64,000 nt of DNA. Origin: Stentor roeselii (taxonomy: Eukaryota; Ciliophora; Heterotrichea; Heterotrichida; Stentoridae). Of this stretch, positions 17,756-25,954 are shown one piece after another (the first letter of the stretch is position 1; the number at the start of each line of letters is the position of its first letter). The DNA lies in assembly GCA_006503475.1 (NCBI GenBank), contig RSEH01000216.1:19465-83464 (forward strand). The letters are read 5' to 3'. A program made the position numbers and the translations under genes. The notes under the pieces are model-generated. The model had not been told where the DNA came from, ran no database searches, and worked only from the letters and a program-made list of their open reading frames with translations.

Positions 17756-19645
17756 TTAACATCTTTCAAATATCGTGTAAAGCTCTTCAGTCGAAACAAC
17801 TCGAGTCAGTCCTTTATTGAAAGAAATAAACCTGGGGTCTGCCTTGACCCTTCCTCTAAGGTAAGGAAAAAGAGTATTTTTGTAGTGATAAAGATAGTCA
17901 AAAGAGGATTCAGTAACAATCCAATTATCAGGCACATGTGAATAAAACCATCCTAAAAGTTCAGCGACTTTACCAAGACAGTCTTTTTCCTTTTTCCAGT
18001 CAACCTCGACTCCAAGTCTCAAAATAAACTCAGGTAAAAAGTTCACATCAGGAACAATCAAAGAGTCCAAAATTCTAGGAATTTTCATTAAAATCCCATC
18101 GTTAAAAACAAGTCCAAAATACTCTTCAAGCATATTTTTCTTCCTTTCTATTAACTTCAAAACACTTTCAATTAAAATCTCAGCAGGAGGACAAGTCTGT
18201 GGATCATAAAGCATTTCATCTTTCATCGCAATTTTCAAAAGTTCCTCAATGTTCAAAGTAGATTCCCTGATTTCATAGCTTAAAATCTTGCCAAAGTTCT
18301 CTAAAATGTTTTGATAAATCGCACAAGTAAGAATTGCTTGAATTTCACAGATGTAAAGATCAGTTCGATGTTGAATCAACACGAAGTACTTGTTTAAAGT
18401 TCCTACAAAGGAAAAATTGTCTAGAATATCTTGAGCTTCGCCTTGAAATACTTCTCTTTTCAAGTCGCTTACTGATGTCAGGTCTTCATCGCTTTCTTTT
18501 AGATTTGTTATTGGTTTGCTTTCGAGATACCATTCTAATGGCACTTCAGCTCTTGTTCTTACTTGGGACTTTGGATATACTTTTGGAAGAGATGATGAAA
18601 TTGAGTCAGAGGTTGAAGGGTTCAGTGGCTTTAGAGTTGCACGGTTTGAGGCGATGTCTTGGTCTAGAAGATTTGTGATTTTTTTACTGATTTCAGAGAA
18701 GACTGATGCTTCGTCCGTGAAAGTGACGAATTGTTTGCAGGGGTGAACGTTTACGTCTACCTTGTTTGGACTAATTTCAATAGCAAGATAAACAAAATAA
18801 GCAACTCTTTTAAACAAATAATTCGAATAAACCTGCGTAATCATAGTTTTTAACTGAGGAGATTCAACAAGTCTTCCATTAATAAAAATCACAAGTTCTT
18901 TACACGCGATTTCAGCTTTCCATCCAGTAATAATTCCATAAAACAAGCAAAACTCATTTTTACTATCAGGAACCACAATCAAGTCCCTCTCGAGCCTCTC
19001 ACCTTTAACCATACTAACAAGAACTCGAGTCCTATCACCTTTTCCATCACTCGAAAACCCGAAATTCTCTGCTTTCAAGTTAAACGAAATAAGTGAATAA
19101 TGAAGTGCATATTTGCTAACAACATCAAAACATGCTCTAAGCATTTGAGAGAAGTTCGAAAGAGCTCGCTTCCTGCCAATATTATTGTAAAACAAGTCTT
19201 TTATAATGATTCTCGTGCCCCGGTCATGAGCGATGGCCTGTGGACTTCCCAGCAACTCGCCGTCAATGAATTCAGCTTTATATGCAATTGGCTCGCCTTG
19301 TTTACGGCTTAGTACTGAAAGTTTACTCACTAATGATATGCTGCTCAAGGCTTCGCCGCGGAAACCGAAAGTTGATAAAGATTGAAGATCTGAAAATTGA
19401 CTGATTTTTGATGTCGTGAAACGATGACAGAGAATTGCGAAGTCATTCATGTGGATACCGCTACCGTTGTCTGATATTTGGAGAAGTGACATTCCTCCGT
19501 CTTTTATGTCGATTGAAATTATAGTGCTTCCTGCATCGATGCTGTTCTCGAGTAGTTCTTTTAATGCTGAACTTGGCTGTTGGATCACTTCCCCTGCGGC
19601 GATTCTTTGAATGGTATCTTTGCTGAGTTTTTGGATTCTTGACAT
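17756..19645 (-). CDS. MLH1: DNA mismatch repair protein MLH1
   Basis: 629-residue MutL homologue. The N-terminal GHKL ATPase is intact: IAAGEVIQQPSSALKELLENS (catalytic Glu in KELLEN), DAGSTIISIDIKDGG, ISDNGSGI and TFGFRGEALSSIS, followed by the transducer domain with VNVHPCKQFVTF. The C-terminal dimerisation domain ends in FERC, the MLH1-specific C-terminus known to contribute to the PMS endonuclease site, which favours MLH1 over PMS1/2 or MLH3. The linker (about residues 340-385) is shorter than in animals (human MLH1 is 756 residues). MLH1 pairs with PMS-type proteins in post-replicative repair and meiosis. It diverges from the kinase at 19949. Confidence 0.95.
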   Translation of the reverse strand: MSRIQKLSKDTIQRIAAGEVIQQPSSALKELLENSIDAGSTIISIDIKDGGMSLLQISDNGSGIHMNDFAILCHRFTTSKISQFSDLQSLSTFGFRGEALSSISLVSKLSVLSRKQGEPIAYKAEFIDGELLGSPQAIAHDRGTRIIIKDLFYNNIGRKRALSNFSQMLRACFDVVSKYALHYSLISFNLKAENFGFSSDGKGDRTRVLVSMVKGERLERDLIVVPDSKNEFCLFYGIITGWKAEIACKELVIFINGRLVESPQLKTMITQVYSNYLFKRVAYFVYLAIEISPNKVDVNVHPCKQFVTFTDEASVFSEISKKITNLLDQDIASNRATLKPLNPSTSDSISSSLPKVYPKSQVRTRAEVPLEWYLESKPITNLKESDEDLTSVSDLKREVFQGEAQDILDNFSFVGTLNKYFVLIQHRTDLYICEIQAILTCAIYQNILENFGKILSYEIRESTLNIEELLKIAMKDEMLYDPQTCPPAEILIESVLKLIERKKNMLEEYFGLVFNDGILMKIPRILDSLIVPDVNFLPEFILRLGVEVDWKKEKDCLGKVAELLGWFYSHVPDNWIVTESSFDYLYHYKNTLFPYLRGRVKADPRFISFNKGLTRVVSTEELYTIFERC

Positions 19646-19948
19646 TCGATTTTATTTAATATTGTCTTTTACTTTGGTATAACTTTCTTGATTATATTCC
19701 AAGGAAATTATAGAAAATATTCTTTTTCATCTAAAATTTTTAAGTTTAAGTTCTGCATTCAGCTGAATTTGAATTTTTCTGTTTTACAAACTTTTAACCA
19801 TAAACCCTAAAAAAGCTCACCTAAAATAAACCATTCTAATACCTTCCCCATCTCAGATCATCATTGCTCCCTCCCCACCCAACAATCTCCATCCTCAATC
19901 TAATTTTTGCAACATTTTCACATGATATGAGTTATATTCTAGAAAATA
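19646..19948. promoter_or_regulatory. divergent promoter region between MLH1 and kinase
   Basis: 303 bases between two divergent starts. The right half (19790-19920) is C-rich on the plus strand (runs such as CCTTCCCC and CCCTCCCCACCC), the coding-strand C-rich flank seen before many starts here; the left half is T-rich. Promoter role is inferred from position and composition. Confidence 0.4.
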
Positions 19949-21052
19949 ATGGACTCACTTCAAGCCGATCCATTCTTTTCATCCCTTTACATCTACGAAA
20001 GTGATTTAGGCAAAGGTGCCTTCGGCCGAGTCTGCAAATGCACAAACAAGTTAACCAAAGAGCAAGTTGCAGTAAAGATAATCTCAAAGTCAGGAATTTC
20101 AAAATTGCGTCTATCCCAGTTAGTCTCAGAAGTAAAGATCTTAGGACAGTTAAACCACCCAAACATAGTAAAACTTCACTCATTCCAAGAAAGTCCTCAA
20201 CACTTCATGATAGAACTTGAGTTGCTTTCAGGAGGAACATTAGAAAGTCGTTTATCAGAAGGACCTTTAAACGACTCTGACTCTGCACGAGTGATGTGCG
20301 AAGTATTAAAAGCAGTGAATTATTTACATAAACGGAATATAATTCATCGTGATATAAAACCTGAAAATATCATGTTTGGCTCTGAGGATCTCCAGTCAGT
20401 CAAACTTACTGACTTCGGGCTAAGTTCTCAATGTAGACTCAACATGGGCTCAGACGATAACTGCGGAACTGCACTGTTCATGGCTCCAGAGCAGGCAAAG
20501 AAAAGAATTTATAACTCGCCTGTTGATGTCTGGAGCTGTGGAATCGTTCTTTATATTTTAATCACAGGTCAACATCCTCTTCACACCCCTGATGATTCAG
20601 TTCAGTCTTACTTTCAAAAACTTAACGACTGCTCCTGGAAGTTCACTCAAAACTTTTCAGAATCCGCAAAAGACTTGTTTTTAAGAATGACTAAAAAAAG
20701 TCCTATTGAAAGATATTCCGCTGAACTTGCCTTGCAACATCCTTGGATCACTCGAGAGTCAGGAGGCAGGGCACCTCTTACTTATTTAGAAAGACTTGAT
20801 AGTTTCAACAATTCTGTGAAAGTTCGAAGAATTTTCAATGTTTCTCTTGTTTTAGCTTCACTTTTAATGATGGGCAGAGCTGAACCCGCTCGAGAAGAAA
20901 TGCCGAAGATTGTGATGAAGTTCGACATGGTTTCAAGTCAGTACCACAGAAGACACACTTCGATTGATTATAAAAGTAAAAATTTTTCTCCTATGAGGAA
21001 AACGCATCAGCGGATTGGGTCGATGGTGAGAAAGAACACGGTTTATCTTTAA
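19949..21052 (+). CDS. CAMK-group serine/threonine protein kinase
   Basis: 367 residues. Kinase domain at about residues 11-270: glycine loop LGKGAFGRVCKC, VAVKII lysine, HRDIKPENIMF catalytic loop, DFGLSS, GTALFMAPEQ and SPVDVWSCGIVLYIL. The closest style is the CDPK/CaMK group (HRDIKPEN, DVWSCGVILY), but no EF hands or calmodulin site follow. The 95-residue tail contains a hydrophobic stretch (VSLVLASLLMMG, near 293-304) and a basic Ser/Arg end. The substrate is unknown. Ciliates have large CAMK families, so naming an orthologue is not justified. Confidence 0.88.
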   Translation: MDSLQADPFFSSLYIYESDLGKGAFGRVCKCTNKLTKEQVAVKIISKSGISKLRLSQLVSEVKILGQLNHPNIVKLHSFQESPQHFMIELELLSGGTLESRLSEGPLNDSDSARVMCEVLKAVNYLHKRNIIHRDIKPENIMFGSEDLQSVKLTDFGLSSQCRLNMGSDDNCGTALFMAPEQAKKRIYNSPVDVWSCGIVLYILITGQHPLHTPDDSVQSYFQKLNDCSWKFTQNFSESAKDLFLRMTKKSPIERYSAELALQHPWITRESGGRAPLTYLERLDSFNNSVKVRRIFNVSLVLASLLMMGRAEPAREEMPKIVMKFDMVSSQYHRRHTSIDYKSKNFSPMRKTHQRIGSMVRKNTVYL

Positions 21053-21091
21053 TTAGAGAAACTTGATTCAATAATTAATTAGTTTACATTA

Positions 21092-21607
21092 ATGAAATCT
21101 CAGAATTTTATTCAGTCTCCAAGGCCTTGTAGAAAAGCTTGCATTTCTCCTGCTTTTTCTTACTCAAGACTCTCAGAAGACCGCCCTGGAGGGAAAAAGA
21201 AAGGCTTGTATTCAAGTATGTCTTCTTCAGGGTTTTCAAGTCAAACTAGCATTGTCAATGCGGGTTCAACTCGAAAGCATTATTCAACCACGACAACAGC
21301 AAACCCTATTCTACAAGATTCTCTAGAATTATCTTTAAAATCAGGAAAAAGAATTCTGAATCCAAACCCGTCTTTCTTAACAGTTTACTCCAATAGTCGA
21401 AAGTTTAACCTGCCTTCAGAACTTGGCCTTGGGACTCGTTTTGACCATCATTATTCAAGTAAAGTCTTTACTGGGGAGTCACTTTCTGAGAGGCCAAGTA
21501 AGACAGTACTTGGCAAGTCAGGTGAAGTGAAAGGTTTACTCGAGTATTCTTACGCTTTGCCATTTAAAGAGTCAAAAGTGACTCCGAAGATAGGAAAGAC
21601 TAAATAA
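21092..21607 (+). CDS. unknown Ser-rich protein
   Basis: 171 residues, Ser/Lys/Gly-rich and probably disordered, no recognised domain. Codon use matches its neighbours and the start is in TTAATG after an AT-rich gap of 39 bp from the kinase. The TAA stop (21605-21607) is only 2 bp before the next start. Confidence 0.6.
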   Translation: MKSQNFIQSPRPCRKACISPAFSYSRLSEDRPGGKKKGLYSSMSSSGFSSQTSIVNAGSTRKHYSTTTTANPILQDSLELSLKSGKRILNPNPSFLTVYSNSRKFNLPSELGLGTRFDHHYSSKVFTGESLSERPSKTVLGKSGEVKGLLEYSYALPFKESKVTPKIGKTK

Positions 21608-21609
21608 TA

Positions 21610-22146
21610 ATGGAGAATCTTTCACTTGATACCCTTCTCAAGGTGCTTCTTAGATAGGCCCTTCATGATACTGTCGACAACCTCTGCGGGTACCCCGTCG
21701 ACTTCGTCACTGACTACGACTCAGAAGGACTCAGACTCTTCAAGTTCATGAAAAAGACTCTGAAAGACCTGATGTCAGTCAGTCCTGAAATCAACGAAGT
21801 AAAATTTAATCAGCTGGGGCAGAAACTAGTCCAAGATTATCAATGTGACTCTTCAAAAGCACAGAAAATCGCTGAACATTTCTTGATACGACGAAAAGAT
21901 ATTCAAAATTACATGAGCAACTTGATTTTAAGTGAAAATAAACTCAGTAGCTTTAATTGGAGTGTAAGTCTCGTCATGAGCAGTTCTCAAAAAGCGAGTT
22001 TGAAAGAACCTTTGCTTCATTTGGAACTTGATGTTGAGAATGGCTTTGAAAAACAACGAGTTTTGCTTGAGTTTAACTATGAAGAACTCTGTCAGTTCAT
22101 TGAGCAGGTTGAAATGGTGAAGGACAGATGCTTAGGGTATAACTAA
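21610..22146 (+). CDS. COMM-domain protein, COMMD8-like (two exons)
   Basis: 173 residues after removing a 15-base phase-0 intron at 21643-21657; without splicing the frame meets TAG at 21655-21657. Exon 1 encodes 11 residues (MENLSLDTLLK), exon 2 begins ALHDTVDNL. The COMM domain is at about residues 105-170: LSSFNWSVSLVMSSSQKASL, then HLELDV and LLEFNYEELCQFIEQVE. The SSQKASLKEPLLHL stretch best resembles COMMD8 from memory. COMMD proteins assemble with CCDC22/CCDC93 into the Commander complex for endosomal recycling, and the adjacent gene is a sorting nexin. The start lies 2 bp after the previous stop; the stop lies 18 bp before the next start. Confidence 0.85.
21643..21657 (+). other. 15-nt spliceosomal intron in COMMD8-like gene
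   Basis: Sequence GTGCTTCTTAGATAG, GT-AG, phase 0. It contains the only in-frame stop between the ATG at 21610 and the conserved COMM domain; removing it joins two coding segments in one frame. Confidence 0.85.
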
Positions 22147-22164
22147 GATAATAAGCTTATAATC

Positions 22165-23457
22165 ATGAGTCTGGATCATCAGGAAGTGCAGGAAAATAGT
22201 GATATTAAGCAACAGTTTCTTATTAGTGAAATCATTGAGCAGAACTATGATCCTCGACTTTTTACTGCTCATTGTGAAATCACTAAAGAAGCTAATCTTG
22301 ACTTGTGGACTTTTGAGGAACTTAAGGAATGTGTCAGGGATTTCAAGGAAAAGTATAAAAGTGGACAGACTTTAGAACAGCTTAGTGACCCTGGAACTAT
22401 TTATTTGCAGGGAAGTAAAAAAAGTCTTTCTGAGTTGTCTTCAACTCCGAATCTAGAAGTTCAGATTTCTGACCCTAAAGTAGTTGATTCTGGATTTTTT
22501 AACTCGAATTTTGCGGTTTATACTGTGACCACACTACCCTTCAACTGGGAAGTAACAAGAGAATTCACTGACTTCATTTGGCTTCGAGGAGTAATCCTCA
22601 ATTCCTTTCCAGGTATTTTCGTCCCTCCTCTTCCCGGTGTAAAAAGCCGAGGACTTCTCCAAGAAAAAACTCTCTACAAAAGAAAAAAGTGTCTTATAAA
22701 GTTCATGCAATGCCTAATCTCTCATCCTTTGATAATCCGAGAAGAGTCCTTAAGAATCTTTTTAAAACAAGCAAGTTCCCAGCTTTTCAAGGAATATGTT
22801 GCAAGTGTTGACACTAAAAAACTTGAAGATCTTGAATCTTTTCCTTGTTTAGAAGGAACCATTGTAGGAGACCTGGTCGATCACTCTGAAAACATCGAAA
22901 AACTCGAAGAATTCTATAAAAAAAACGCAGTTATTATGAAAAAACTGAAAAATAAAGCTTATGAAGTTGTGGCTGACCTGGAAGAGGTTCAGAAGCATGT
23001 CGAAGACTTGGTTGATATTGTGGGAAAACTTCAGGTGATACAAGATTCGATTTCTTTTACGAGGAAGTATGAAAAAATTTATGCGGCTTTTAAAGAACAG
23101 CTCATTGCGATTTTGAATATTCAGAAGGAAAAGGTTGAGATGGTCAATGACCATCTTTGCGTATTTTTCAAGTACGGACATCTGGAATATGATTGTCTAT
23201 CGAAATTTGTAGAGTATAACGAAAGTTTTGCAATTCTGTATAGGAAAGCTTTGCTTAAAAAGATGCAAAATATTGAAAATGTTAGGAATTTTTATGCTTA
23301 TTTCAATGCTCAGAATATTGTGGAAACCAATAGGATTAACGAGTTTATCACTAATGGAAATTTTAAGAACTTTTATGAGTTTAGTGTGAAACAAGCAAAA
23401 GTCGCGAAAGACCTGCAGGAAAGTTGGAAGGTTTTTCTAGATAAACTAAATTTTTAA
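22165..23457 (+). CDS. PX-BAR sorting nexin
   Basis: 430 residues. PX domain at about residues 90-210: LEVQISDPKVV, then FAVYTVTT, VTREFTDFIWLRGVI, the proline motif FVPPLPGVKSRG and KRKKCLIKFMQCLISHPLI. The remaining 210 residues are helical with heptad-like spacing, as in a BAR domain. Such proteins bind phosphoinositides on endosomes and tubulate membrane for recycling. In canonical PX domains the residue before the aromatic in RR(Y/F) is Arg and contacts PI3P; here the sequence is TREFTDF, with Glu at that place and Arg one position earlier, so PI3P affinity may be altered. It lies 18 bp downstream of the COMMD8-like gene. Which SNX subfamily cannot be settled by eye. Confidence 0.88.
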   Translation: MSLDHQEVQENSDIKQQFLISEIIEQNYDPRLFTAHCEITKEANLDLWTFEELKECVRDFKEKYKSGQTLEQLSDPGTIYLQGSKKSLSELSSTPNLEVQISDPKVVDSGFFNSNFAVYTVTTLPFNWEVTREFTDFIWLRGVILNSFPGIFVPPLPGVKSRGLLQEKTLYKRKKCLIKFMQCLISHPLIIREESLRIFLKQASSQLFKEYVASVDTKKLEDLESFPCLEGTIVGDLVDHSENIEKLEEFYKKNAVIMKKLKNKAYEVVADLEEVQKHVEDLVDIVGKLQVIQDSISFTRKYEKIYAAFKEQLIAILNIQKEKVEMVNDHLCVFFKYGHLEYDCLSKFVEYNESFAILYRKALLKKMQNIENVRNFYAYFNAQNIVETNRINEFITNGNFKNFYEFSVKQAKVAKDLQESWKVFLDKLNF

Positions 23458-23592
23458 TTAGAGAAGGTTGATGTAATTGAATAAAAAGCTGCTAACCTCG
23501 CACCATAATACATAAAATTCCAACTTATCTAGAAAATCTATACAAAACTTCAGCAAGCCAACCTACTCAATAATTTTTTATCAACCCCAAAT

Positions 23593-24370
23593 ATGAACCC
23601 AGCGCCACAACTAACATCCTTCGCAGTTTCAAATGAAAAAGACCTCTAAATAATTCCCCTTTATCAAACTGCCATAACTAATAAGCTGCTCTCAAAGAAC
23701 TTCTAAAAGCCCTGATGTGAAGGAAACGATCAAGTTTACCTTTATTACTTTCAAGCGACCCTTCTTTCCTTACTTCAAATATCAAAAAATGCGTGAAAGT
23801 AACAACAAAGCCTCCAAAGTAATAAAGTCCAACATGTTGCGTGCTATCAACCAGATCACTGAGAAGAACTATCAAAATTGGCAGAAACCTCAAAAAAAAA
23901 AAACTTCTTTTATCGCTTTTCCGGCTCAATTAAACTCTCGTTGAAGGTAAAAAGCTCAAGAATCTCGCTGGGATTTGATTATTCTTTCAATGAAAGTGAC
24001 TGAAAAGTCAGCGAAAACGTCATTACCAAGTATCTCAGGTAACGTCATGAAGACTACTAGTTGAAGATCAACTAGAAAAACTTCCCTTACTTAAAAATCA
24101 GTGAACTCTTCACTTTTCACTGGCCTTACTTTAAAAGTGGAATCTAATCAAAGAGCTCGAGTAATTCAAAATATGATCAAAACTCACTGGATGCGGTGAG
24201 TCTTTAGTCTTTGAATTATTATTAGGGAAACTCTGGCTTCGAAAAGAAAAGGTTTCTATTGAGGTTGAACTCATTTTAATATTCTTTTCTTGTTTCTAGA
24301 TGAACCTAACATCTTTTAAGCTTGAAAAGATCTCTTTGAAAGTTGAACCTTCCATTTATAGAGCTTAAAA
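23593..24370 (+). pseudogene. decayed coding region with many in-frame stops
   Basis: Within a 2.5-kb space lacking an intact gene, the frame starting ATG at 23593 (MNPAPQLTSFAVSNEKDL then TAA) keeps codon choices typical of local genes, with many C- or G-ending codons, and protein-like runs such as FFYRFSGSIKLSLKV, SLGFDYSFNESD, KVSENVITKYLR and FPYLKISELFTFHWPYFKSGI. It is broken by about eleven stops (TAA, TAG and TGA) before 24200. No GT-AG 15-mers remove them. Coding-like pieces in other frames follow (LWLRKEKVSIEVEL, near 24230; FKLEKISLKVEPSIYRA, near 24320). Best read as a dead gene; the family is not recognised. The stop density alone is not below chance for AT-rich DNA, so codon style and local GC are the evidence. 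Confidence 0.4.
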
Positions 24371-24853
24371 TATGTATCTTAAGCTAAACGATACCAAGAA
24401 AAAAACCAGATATTACTTTTAACAAATAAAAATAAACTACTAATTTGAAACAATTTAGATTTTATTAAGGCGAATATATATATACTTAAAAAAAAATCTA
24501 ATTCTGCAACTTTTTTATTTTCAAGAACTTTTCTATTATAATGAGAAACTACTAGTAATTTCACTGTACTTATTTTATTAATCATAAGCCTCATCCTTTG
24601 AAAATTATTGATAATCTTATTTAGATTTCTTAAAATCATTTTTCTGGTAATTATCAACCAAATCCTTAGTGATCATAAAAAAAAATTATCCTAAGTCAAG
24701 TTCTTCCAAGATCCTTGACCCAAAATTCAACTTTCTTTAATCCTATTATAATTCCCAAAATCCCACCTTCTAAAAAAATTTCCCATCTTCCTCTCTCGAC
24801 TCCCTAATAAACAAACTAATAACACCCAGCAAGTATATCCGAATCAATAATAA

Positions 24854-25420
24854 ATGTCCAGTGATTCCTCGAACTACAACTATTTCCAAAACAAAATAAA
24901 AAAAAGCGAACCTGAAAATGCACCAAAAAAATTTACCTAAAATAAATTCATCGATTACGAAGACAACTCAAGCCTCGAAGACGGCTTCTGGCGCGAGCGA
25001 GAAAAAGCAGAAACTTTTCAACGATTTATGACTCTCGAAGAGTGCAATCATATAAGGGCATCATAAGAAATCACTGTGAATTTAAACATTTAGGAAAACT
25101 TTCATGGAAGTTAAGAGATTTAGGTGAACAGACCCGGTTTCTAGCATTTCTGATGCGAATTTGTGCAAGAAGTATAAATAAAGAGAAAATTCCATTCATT
25201 TTCTGCATAAGAACTTGATAAGACAGTTGAAGAGAGACTTTTAAGGTTTTGTCGGTTTTGCTTCGAATCATGTGAAGGATTTTATTTATGTCGAGGCTTA
25301 TTTAATGCAAAATATTGTGCTTGTGATAAGGGCAATTCAAATGCTCAATTAAAATCAGGTGAAATGTACCCGATAATGAAATGGTCGAGGTTTTGATATG
25401 GAAAAATGTATAAACTATAT
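24854..25420 (+). pseudogene. second decayed gene with preserved start region
   Basis: A typical 5' flank (C-rich 24720-24830, then AATAATAAATG) precedes ATG 24854. The frame gives 28 residues (MSSDSSNYNYFQNKIKK...), a TAA at 24938-24940, then 41 more good residues (NKFIDYEDNSSLEDGFWRER, EKAETFQRFMTLEECNHIRA) to TAA at 25064. Further stops follow; then the same frame is open again at about 25215-25390 with a Cys-rich piece (RFCRFCFESCEGFYLC, KYCACDKG). A neighbouring frame also looks coding (FIYVEAYLMQNIVLVIRAI, near 25285-25340), suggesting frameshifts. The Cys piece faintly recalls a RING-CH finger, but this is weak. Probably a relatively recent pseudogene that keeps its promoter flank. Confidence 0.45.
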
Positions 25421-25954
25421 ATTAAACCTGGGTCTTTTGTTAGGATAAGGTTTCAAGATTATAAATAATTTTAGTTGAATTAATTTAATTTTCAGGATTT
25501 ATTACTGAGGATATATATCAAAATTCAATCAATATGACATGGAATTATGAAATTACTTTGATTTTTCATCAGGTCCATAAAGAAAACTTCATCTAAATGA
25601 TTAAAATTATTATCATTTCTTCTATCCGATCTCAATCTAATTATTTTAAAACTTGATTTTAGTCTATTTCAAATTTAATTCATTTAAACATAAATAATTC
25701 TTTCGAAATAATTAAAACTACCTTTCCTCCCGAAGTACAAATTTTAAATATATTTAGAAAAACATAGAGGAACTTAATGATTTTCTTAGTATAAAAATTT
25801 TAAACAACTCTTTGAAAATGGAAAATATTTGAAATAATGAATTCAAAGATTTCTTGCTCTTAAAAACCTAGAAAACTATTCATCACATTTTATCAAAGTT
25901 TAAATTTATTAACTCCAATATCAAATATGATAAACTTACAAGCTAAAAAATTTA
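25421..25954. other. intergenic, AT-rich
   Basis: 534 bases of strongly AT-rich sequence before the PHD-finger gene, without recognisable features. Confidence 0.4.

Noticed and set aside
23678-23929. 83-codon minus-strand membrane-like frame
   Set aside because: Antisense of coding-like DNA often reads as hydrophobic; the plus frame has better codon style, and there is no start flank on the minus strand.
25285-25340. Resemblance of FIYVEAYLMQNIVLVIRAI to V-ATPase subunit d
   Set aside because: Spacing and surrounding residues do not match well enough; left as unidentified pseudogene sequence.
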